Shown: positions 52,242-58,961 of the stretch, piece by piece
Layout: the number at the start of each line of letters is the position of its first letter
How positions within the stretch are numbered: position 1 is the first letter of the stretch
Assembly (NCBI GenBank): GCA_001970955.1
Contig: MPUH01000382.1
Span: 1 to 58,961 of the forward strand
Source of the DNA: Stentor coeruleus
Lineage: Eukaryota > Ciliophora > Heterotrichea > Heterotrichida > Stentoridae
DNA length: 58,961 bases
Direction: 5' to 3'
Notes under the pieces: model-generated
Told to the model about the DNA's origin: nothing
Database searches by the model: none
What the model saw: the letters and a program-made list of their open reading frames with translations, nothing else
Position numbers and translations under genes: made by a program

Positions 52242-53546
52242 TTAAGTCGCATTGAAATGACTATCAACTAAATATTCAACATTTTGACTAAAATCCTCAA
52301 CAATATTCTCAATATTATCCTATATACACCATACCATCAACCACTCTTGTTTTTCCCCACTAGCTTCCCCATCAAATTCAAAATTGCTCACCAAATTTTT
52401 AATAAGTTGGTGCATTTGACTTTTTTGTTTCATAACCTTTTCTCCTAACCACCCAATTCCTTCAAGAAACTGTGATTTACCTGCTTTATTTTTTTTAAGC
52501 TCATTATTCTCTTTCTGTAATTTAGCATTTTCGATTTTAAGTGAATTAATAATTTTAAGGGTTTCTTCTAAATCCTGTAACTTAGGCATAACTTCAATTT
52601 GCTTTGATGATATGACACTGATTTCATTTGTAGCTTTTTTAAGTTCCGATTTCAATCTACTATTCTGCCTTTGTGTCTTAACATTATCATAAGGTTTTCT
52701 CATAAGTAATTGTCTTTTAAGATCATCTATTTTTGATTGATAATCATGTTTAAGTTTAGATATTTGGTTTTTTTCTCTTTCTCTATAAGTTTTATTTATC
52801 TCAAGCATCAAAGTATTAAGAACATCATCACTTAGTTCAGGGGCTTTTTTATATACTTCAATAGCTTTTGTAACTTTTAAAGGTACCCAATTTTGTGTTT
52901 CATCAGCTGCTGGCTTGTTACTATTAATATAATGTGCCCCATTACTACTTTCTATAAAGTCTCCTAATATTTTATATTCATGGGATTTACTTAATAATGA
53001 TAATAAACGTTTATTATCTGCTTTTAAATATTGGAGTTCTGATACAAATTCTCCTTCAGTTTTATTGTTTAGAAATAAAGTGTCTATAGATTTTTCTGTT
53101 GCTTTTAAGCGTTTTTGTAGGATTTCCATATCCCGGTTTTTGTTTTCTAGTTCTTGACGCATTTCCTCAAGTTTTTCTTGTGAGAAAATTTGATTTGATG
53201 TTAAAGTTTCAATAACACGATCTTTGTTTTTTAATGTTATGTATAATTCTTCGATTTTACGATCTTTATCTTCGTAGAAACGGCGATTTGATAATAATCT
53301 GTCTGAGTCTGAGTCTAGATTTTGAGAAGATCTGTCTTGGCTGAGTTTTTCATCAGGTTTGCGGCTTTTTGATTTGAGCTCTTCAATTATTTTTTGTTGG
53401 TTTTCGATTTGCTCATGGGCTCTTTCGATTTCTTCATTTGCTTCTTCAAGTTGGTTATAGAGTAGAGCATTTTTTTCTATAGACCTATCAAGTTGCTTCT
53501 TATTTTGCTTGAATTCTTCGAGTTTTAATGCGTCCCAATCCGCCAT
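52242..53546 (-). CDS. coiled-coil protein, unknown
   Basis: 429 residues. The intron at 52320-52334 removes TAG and adds a C-terminal exon (DNIENIVEDFSQNVEYLVDSHFNAT). Mostly coiled coil, with a more conserved-looking middle: YLKADNKRLLSLLSKSHEYK, then NWVPLKVTKAIEVYKK and LNTLMLEINKTYREREKNQISKLK, a pattern found in some basal-body or axonemal coiled-coil proteins. I cannot name it. Starts MADWDALKLEEF. Confidence 0.7.
52320..52334 (-). other. 15-nt intron GTATGGTGTATATAG
   Basis: Phase 0, after EKQEWLM; removal extends the frame 25 codons to TAA. Confidence 0.85.
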
Positions 53547-53659
53547 TTATACTTAAAATATTGTAATACAAAAATTCCCATGACTAATTGTGTAGTTTGT
53601 ATTAAATATTAGAATAAAAAGCTTTGGTTTATTATGATATGATAATAAAAAAAATAAAA

Positions 53660-54070
53660 CTATAAATGCTGAATATACTCCTCTAATTGACTAAAGTATC
53701 TTTGTACCTTACCTACAATCGCATAAGTAACTCCATCGTCTAATTCATCTAAAGAGTTAACCATATTATCCCCTTGTTTTTTCAAGTGAAAGTTTGTTAT
53801 AAAATTTCGAAGCGAGTTATTTTCTTTTTGAATCCTACTAATTTTATAGTAGTTTTTATATTTTGGCTTTATTGGGGAGTTGTTTTTATCATAAGCCGGC
53901 ATTTGTAAAGAGCTTCTATTAAGATACTGCTGCTTTATTTTTGGGAGCCTTATATGAGAGTCTTGTATATATAATTTGTTTGGATTTTCAGTTTTTGGTG
54001 ATATCTTTGATAGAAAGTTTAAATTCAATTGACGAGGTGGAGAAAGATTTCTTCTTTTATAAATACTCAT
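53660..54070 (-). CDS. small basic protein, unknown
   Basis: 136 residues, MSIYKRRNLSPPRQLN..., basic and Ser/Pro-rich with a more ordered end (DELDDGVTYAIVGKVQRYFSQLEEYIQHL, shortened). ATG at 54070 is chosen over an in-frame TTG upstream. No family recognised. Confidence 0.55.
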   Translation of the reverse strand: MSIYKRRNLSPPRQLNLNFLSKISPKTENPNKLYIQDSHIRLPKIKQQYLNRSSLQMPAYDKNNSPIKPKYKNYYKISRIQKENNSLRNFITNFHLKKQGDNMVNSLDELDDGVTYAIVGKVQRYFSQLEEYIQHL

Positions 54071-54271
54071 TTGTTTGAACAAAATATATAATGGAATGCA
54101 TGGTAAGTTATATCTTTTCTCAAAAAAAAATCAATTTTCTAGCATAAATTCATCAAATTATGAATTTTATAAACATTATGATTCCTTCAATAGTATAGTT
54201 TATTTTTCTAATGCGCTAAATTTAGAACCAACAATCAAATATATTTAAAGTCAATTTTACATATATAAATA

Positions 54272-54772
54272 ATGGCAGAAATCCTATTTGGTAGTCCTGC
54301 TGTACGGTTGAACGTCAATAAAGTTTGGAGAAGGATGGCAAATCCTGATGTTATTCATGGAACAGCTAGAGAAAGAAGAGAGTATATACAAAAAATGAAA
54401 GAAAAATATGATATAAACTGGTTTATGAGACATACTGATGGGAAAATGTATCACGGAAGTCAGAAGTTTTGGAATTATAGTGTTTGGGTAATCAGGCCTG
54501 TGAGAGGCAAAATGATTTCTGGACCGGATTTAGGTCCATATGAGAATCTAAAAGCTGTCACTCATGATTGGAATGCTTCAGACTTTATCAAAAAATATAT
54601 GAAAGATATGGAACTTGATGATTTTACTCATCTTGATTCAATGGATTTTAATAAATTTGATGATCTTGATGATCTTGATGATCTTAATGAACTTGATCAT
54701 TCTTATTATCTTGATGATTTTGATGAATTTGATGATTCTGATGATTCACCTAATTTTAATAAGAAATCTTAG
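54272..54772 (+). CDS. unknown protein with Asp-rich repeat tail
   Basis: 166 residues. The first 105 look globular (FGSPAVRLNVNKVWRRMANP, RRYIQ-like helix RERREYIQKMKEKYDINWF, HGSQKFWNYSVWVIRPVRGK). The tail from about 112 is a low-complexity run of D, L, F and N coded by GATGATCTT-like DNA repeats (54655-54745). Family not recognised. ATG preceded by ATATATAAATA. Confidence 0.6.
   Translation: MAEILFGSPAVRLNVNKVWRRMANPDVIHGTARERREYIQKMKEKYDINWFMRHTDGKMYHGSQKFWNYSVWVIRPVRGKMISGPDLGPYENLKAVTHDWNASDFIKKYMKDMELDDFTHLDSMDFNKFDDLDDLDDLNELDHSYYLDDFDEFDDSDDSPNFNKKS
54640..54750 (+). repeat. imperfect GATGATCTT coding microsatellite
   Basis: Multiples of GATGAT(C/T)TT encode DDL/DDF units in the acidic tail; the region is slippage-prone. 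Confidence 0.7.
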
Positions 54773-55041
54773 GAATAATTGTGAGTATTTTATATTAACT
54801 TCATGCATTTTGGTTTGTGTGTATATTTAAGAAGAATTATTTTATACACTATTTATTATATCTAACTAATAATAAACATAACTGTATACATTACAAATAA
54901 TCTTACACCATATCATATAATTAAAACAACAACTATAAATACCTTTAACACCCTTTAAGCATTTACTTTACAATATAATATAATATCATCAAAGCGCATC
55001 TTGAATAATTCAAATTTCTACTGATTATTAATTTAATAAAT

Positions 55042-57012
55042 TTATTTAGAATTTAACACAGCTAATGCATCAAGTGAATCACAAGATAGTCCTGGACTGC
55101 TTCTAGCATTTCTCATAAACGAACTTTGTGTCATTTTAATAATCTCCTGATTGTCTAAAATATTAGTTGAATCATCAAAATCATAAAAACTTGATATTTT
55201 TTGAGCCAGATTCTTACTACATTTCACAGTTCTATTTCCATACTCAGTTCCAATAACATTAGAACTATTATATTTACGCAAATCAGCCTTGCGCTTTTTT
55301 TTAGTAAAATTATTCTTAGGCTCATCATATGGGTTTATAAGCCTCGTTGCTTGATTTCTTGAACGTATCCATTTATTTTTCAGATAATCATTATTCACAT
55401 TTAAATGAAATTTAGTACAACGTGTTGCCACATGTCCTATTTCTGTACAAAGATAACAACGTATGTCTAAAGCGCTAAGATCTCCTTTTCTGCATTGATT
55501 TTTTGTATATTCGAATAATCTAAGGGCATCTGGATTTTTAGCGAAAAGCATATCAAGAGATTTTTTTTCTAATATTAAACATTCAAGAAAATCAACACTA
55601 CGAGCAGAGCAGCATCGAGGAGTTTCACAAAACAAAGCAATTTCCCCACAATGTTTCCCACTTTTTAATAGTTTAAGTAAAGTTCCGGTGCTGCTTTGAA
55701 ACAATTCTACTTCACCATTTCTAATAAAATACATACCTGCACTTTTTTCTCCTTCTTCAAAGATAATATCTGATGGAGCAAAAGTATTTACTTCAAGCAA
55801 TTTACTTAGCTGCTGGATGAAGTGACTAGAATATTTGTGAATTATACTACAAGAATGTAGAACCGCGCCACGGGTATAGACAAAAATTTCTTCTCGTAAA
55901 GGTTCAGAAAGAAGTTCAATTATTTCTCCTTCACCAAGAGTTTTGAGTTTATATTGTTCCCAGGTGTATTCAAGGTATCGGCGAGTACGAAAACGAAGTT
56001 CAATAGGAATTTTCCTTCTTTTCATAAATGCGTTTATTGATACAGTTTTTTCTCTGTATTCACGCTCATCTTGAGTATATTTTGATACTAAAACCCCAAT
56101 GCTACCTACAGTATAAGCAAACATACCACAAGAAACAAGCAAAGCAACAAGGGCGAAAATCATTTCATTCTTAGTTATCGGGACAATATCTCCATACCCC
56201 ACAGTAGCCATAGTTGTAAATGCCCAATAAAGCGAAGTAACATAAACTTCAGCAGTACTCCCTGTTTCAAAATAAGCTACACTAAGCCAAGTATATGCAT
56301 AATATTCTGATTCCATAAGAGATACATAATACCATAAACACGCTATCCAATGAGTTATAAAAAAAGCAAAAACAAAAAGCCTCAAAACTATCAAGAAATT
56401 TATTATTGCCTCACTATCTATATATTCTTCAATTTGTATGAATATTTTTTTCATTTTAGCTAATCTTATAAGCCTTAGCAATCTATAGAACTTTAAAACC
56501 CTAAGTAGTTGTGGTGCATAACTAAAACTATGAGATCGAATTTCTATTACATTATATACAACATCGTATGGAAATGTTGATATCAAATCAATCCAGAACC
56601 AAAATTTGATATAGTTTTTAACAATAGCTTTCCGATCATTAATAAGCTCTGCATGTGAGTAATAAGAAGTGTTGAAATTTAATAATATGTCGATAGTGAA
56701 GTATATCATGATACCAAAGTCTACTGTGAATATTGAGCTTGTTGATAAGTTGATACTGAATGCTATGTAAAAGGGGATAAATATAGCTTGATATAGTATA
56801 ATAAAAAAACCACAGATATCCCATAAAATTTTCGTAGTGTTTTCAGGGCTGATTATGAATTTACTCCCAGGGTAACTATCTTCAAATAAAGGATTTGTAG
56901 GGAAAAAATCTACTTTCTCTGTGGGCGCTTTAACATCTTCTTTTGTAAATCGAGAATACATGCTTAAATCAAGTAATGAAGTTGAACTCCAAATTCTTTT
57001 TTGTGTAATCAT
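55042..57012 (-). CDS. CNG/EAG-type K+ channel with cyclic-nucleotide domain and CCHC knuckle
   Basis: 656 residues. S1-S6 at about 65-310, S4 RVLKFYRLLRLIRLAKMKK (171-189) with regular basic residues, pore ATVGYGDIVP with GYGD at 272-275, C-linker, cNBD at about 395-500 (IIFEEGEKSAGMYFIRNGEV; GEIALFCETPRCCSARS, where the family Arg that contacts the phosphate is present), then CYLCTEIGHVATRC, a C-x2-C-x4-H-x4-C zinc knuckle. Expected to be a voltage- and possibly cyclic-nucleotide-modulated K+ channel of the plasma or ciliary membrane. No intron. The knuckle after a cNBD is unusual outside ciliates. Confidence 0.92.
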   Translation of the reverse strand: MITQKRIWSSTSLLDLSMYSRFTKEDVKAPTEKVDFFPTNPLFEDSYPGSKFIISPENTTKILWDICGFFIILYQAIFIPFYIAFSINLSTSSIFTVDFGIMIYFTIDILLNFNTSYYSHAELINDRKAIVKNYIKFWFWIDLISTFPYDVVYNVIEIRSHSFSYAPQLLRVLKFYRLLRLIRLAKMKKIFIQIEEYIDSEAIINFLIVLRLFVFAFFITHWIACLWYYVSLMESEYYAYTWLSVAYFETGSTAEVYVTSLYWAFTTMATVGYGDIVPITKNEMIFALVALLVSCGMFAYTVGSIGVLVSKYTQDEREYREKTVSINAFMKRRKIPIELRFRTRRYLEYTWEQYKLKTLGEGEIIELLSEPLREEIFVYTRGAVLHSCSIIHKYSSHFIQQLSKLLEVNTFAPSDIIFEEGEKSAGMYFIRNGEVELFQSSTGTLLKLLKSGKHCGEIALFCETPRCCSARSVDFLECLILEKKSLDMLFAKNPDALRLFEYTKNQCRKGDLSALDIRCYLCTEIGHVATRCTKFHLNVNNDYLKNKWIRSRNQATRLINPYDEPKNNFTKKKRKADLRKYNSSNVIGTEYGNRTVKCSKNLAQKISSFYDFDDSTNILDNQEIIKMTQSSFMRNARSSPGLSCDSLDALAVLNSK

Positions 57013-57628
57013 ATTATTACATTCTATCTAATTTTTGGATTCGTTTAATAATTCTTATGTAATATGGTAAATTATGAAGTACAATTTATTTAAAAACTTT
57101 GTGATTAATAAATAGATGAGTTGTATGTTTTAGAAGAAATTATGGATTTTAGTAGCTGGAATAATATATTTTTTTAAACAGTTTTTAAGATTAGGTCGTT
57201 GAAAAGGGTTTATTTGCTGATTTTTTAGATATAATGAGATTATTGTAGTAGTTTTATTATAATTTATTGTAGATTATAGGTTTATATTAGAAAAATAAAC
57301 ACTGGTGGAATTTAGGATGGATATTGAAATTTTGTGTCGGTATTTCCAATAGTAAGATTAGAATTAATTTCTGCTTTTAGCAAGTTATAATTTTACTGAG
57401 AAATTTCTTAATTTCAACTTATTATTTTCCCAGTTAATTAGCAGTTGGAATCTTTTATCTATGCTATAGAAAAGTTAAATAAGAATTCTTATGCTAAATG
57501 AATATATGTTATTATTTTTTGGAATAAAAACAATTAGTTATTTGATGTAAAATAAAGTGCTGTTAAGGTTTAGAAAATTATTGAGTTTTATATCATAAAA
57601 TCAATTTGTTGATATTAAGATGATTTTA
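57013..57628. other. intergenic spacer
   Basis: G/T-rich next to the channel gene, AT-rich beyond. No feature recognised. Confidence 0.55.
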
Positions 57629-58372
57629 TTATTGATTTAAATCACGTTCACTAGGTGTACTAAAAGAGCGATAATGCCCTTTCATAGAATCAAATGTTTT
57701 CATTCTATCTTTTGTGTCAGAAAGTTTCTTTAAAAGTTCTTCTTCGATCTTAATAAGATTAGATCTTTGATTAATAGCTTTAAGGTATTCATTCTTATGT
57801 TCATCTATAATCTTCAAATAATCTTCCTTCAAATTATTCTTTTGATCAAATATACTTTTTGATCTTTCTGTTGATGACTTCATTTTAGTTTCTTTATGAT
57901 GAAGAGCTTTTCTAAAATTTTCCTGATGAATCATCTGTAAATACTCTTTGTACATATCTTCGTTAAATTTTTTAATGTTTTTAACTTCTTTTGCCTGATT
58001 ATGCTTTTGTTTCATTACATCTTCATTAAGTTTTTTCATTTTTTCTTTCCTTTGTCTCTTTATGTCATTTATTTTTATTCTTATATGATCTTCTTCTTCT
58101 TTTTTCTTCATCTTATAGTTAAACTTTTCTTGAAGTGTGGACGTATGTTGGTCTTTAAGTCTTGATAAATCTTTAGCTCTTTGAATAGAAATTAAGTATT
58201 TTTTCTTAGCATTTTCTTCTTCTCTTGCAAGTTTGTTTATTCTATTTTGCAAAAACATGTTTTCGTTTTCAGCTCTTTTTCTTTCTTGTTCAGCTATATA
58301 TTTTTCAATTCCATGTGTTGCATAACTTTTTGGTGAGGCTGTGGCCTTTCTATCTTGGTTTAGCAAATCCAT
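57629..58372 (-). CDS. coiled-coil protein, unknown
   Basis: 247 residues, MDLLNQDRKATASPKSYATHG then nearly continuous Lys/Glu coiled coil to HYRSFSTPSERDLNQ. Composition resembles axonemal or basal-body filament proteins but no family is recognised. TAA stop. No intron. Confidence 0.65.
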   Translation of the reverse strand: MDLLNQDRKATASPKSYATHGIEKYIAEQERKRAENENMFLQNRINKLAREEENAKKKYLISIQRAKDLSRLKDQHTSTLQEKFNYKMKKKEEEDHIRIKINDIKRQRKEKMKKLNEDVMKQKHNQAKEVKNIKKFNEDMYKEYLQMIHQENFRKALHHKETKMKSSTERSKSIFDQKNNLKEDYLKIIDEHKNEYLKAINQRSNLIKIEEELLKKLSDTKDRMKTFDSMKGHYRSFSTPSERDLNQ

Positions 58373-58668
58373 ACTAAGCTTTTAATCTTTGATTAATTTA
58401 TTATATTCAAACTTTTTTACTTAATTAATGTGGGTATACTCATGCAATATAAGTAGTACTTAGCTTATGAATTCTAGCATTCTATTTTCAATAACTGTAT
58501 TTTTTTTAAGTAAGCTATGTGCTATATTATCAATCCCAAATAAGCTCCGATTGTCTACTTCACCAATATCATCTTACTTTCTATTTATAATCTTTATGCT
58601 TTTTTGTTTAATTCATTCTCTAAGTAAAGAAAAATATTTTCTTTAATCAAATTAACTATTTAATTCAA

Positions 58669-58961
58669 TTAATACCTAATTTTATATTTAGTCACTTCAT
58701 GATCAATTGGAGCAAATGTATGGTGCTTTCCAGGTTTTAACTTAAGAGTATTCCCTTCAATCAAATTATAAAGCGCTAAATTGCACAAAAGATGTCCAGG
58801 CTTAAACTGTATTTGTTCCATATAAAACCTCCTATACGGTGAAATATTCTGAATATTTTTCATAAAATACTCTTTATCAAGTCCAGCCACATGAACATTC
58901 TCAATTTTAGTGACAAAAGGATTTCCTTCAATAGGTTCAATTTCAAGAAAATTTATTGTCT
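58669..58961 (-). CDS. probable mitochondrial ribosomal protein bL27m, 5' part outside window
   Basis: The frame enters from the right edge (INFLEIEPIEGNPFVTKIEN) and ends at TAA. The part QIQFKPGHLL...LKPGKHHTFAPIDHEVTKYKI follows the bL27 order: V-K-P-G-x-L/I-L near the start of the core and G-x-HT-x-(F/Y)-A-x-x-D-x-x-V near its end, with similar spacing (about 29 versus 27 residues). The extra N-terminal residues would be a mitochondrial targeting or ciliate extension. Moderate confidence. The true start lies beyond the window; no inner Met is convincing. Confidence 0.55.
   Translation of the reverse strand, partial: TINFLEIEPIEGNPFVTKIENVHVAGLDKEYFMKNIQNISPYRRFYMEQIQFKPGHLLCNLALYNLIEGNTLKLKPGKHHTFAPIDHEVTKYKIRY

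Noticed and set aside
52047..52271. 74-codon plus-strand frame overlapping the end of the 4-TM gene
   Set aside because: Overlaps a better frame and the next gene's C-terminal exon on the other strand; Ile/Lys/Asn-rich chance frame.

Overview
This is a protist nuclear window that looks like the macronuclear genome of a heterotrich ciliate, most likely Stentor or a close relative. The DNA is very AT-rich and gene-dense. Broken reading frames are healed by removing 15-base introns of the form GTA(N)5TA(N)2YAG; I place 17, one of them 16 bases long. TAA, TAG and TGA all end genes and Trp is TGG, so the code appears standard, unlike Blepharisma or Condylostoma. The species is inferred, not proven.

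Layout, left to right: end of an unknown gene (+); coiled-coil/zinc protein with an in-frame TAA (+); PP2A scaffold subunit (-); Ctf18 clamp-loader subunit (+); Rpf2 (-); POC1 (-); coiled-coil protein (+); tubulin ligase-like TTLL protein fused to a helical-repeat and coiled-coil tail (-); coiled-coil protein (-); WDR89-like (-); mitochondrial chaperonin 10 (+); SK-type K+ channel (-); dual-specificity pseudophosphatase (-); TSNAXIP1-like (-); two unknown genes (+); carbonic anhydrase-related protein (+); Ariadne RBR ligase (-); small CaaX protein (+); a MITE-like element; sperm-tail PG-repeat protein (-); SABATH-type methyltransferase (+); large coiled-coil protein (-); kinesin-1 (+); endoplasmin (-); MOK kinase (+); small basic protein (-); a decayed 5'-nucleotidase pseudogene (+); VPS26 (-) behind a coiled-coil gene (-); TauE/SafE permease (+); sensor-TPR-VWA-like membrane protein (-); N-terminally extended Ras (+); 4-TM protein (+); two coiled-coil or basic proteins (-); Asp-rich protein (+); cyclic-nucleotide-type K+ channel with a zinc knuckle (-); coiled-coil protein (-); and a probable bL27m cut by the right edge (-).

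There are no operons in the bacterial sense. Many genes serve cilia and basal bodies (POC1, TTLL, TSNAXIP1-like, PG-repeat protein, MOK, kinesin), membrane signalling (two K+ channels, sensor protein, Ras) and housekeeping. Spacers between same-strand genes can be as short as 10, 14 and 18 bases.

Sequence quality matters here. Nine single n characters are each flanked by a near-identical duplicate, which looks like unmerged overlapping contigs. Two further 65-74 bp tandem duplications carry no n. These copies shift or pad five genes, and I describe those genes as they read when one copy is counted.

The most striking non-gene signals are: a 51-bp TA-bounded insertion with a stop codon inside POC1 that looks like a retained internal eliminated sequence; a 216-bp terminal-inverted-repeat element; a degenerate 5'-nucleotidase pseudogene; a GT-to-AC composition switch in the spacers checked, whatever the gene direction; and the fixed TA near the 3' end of the tiny introns.
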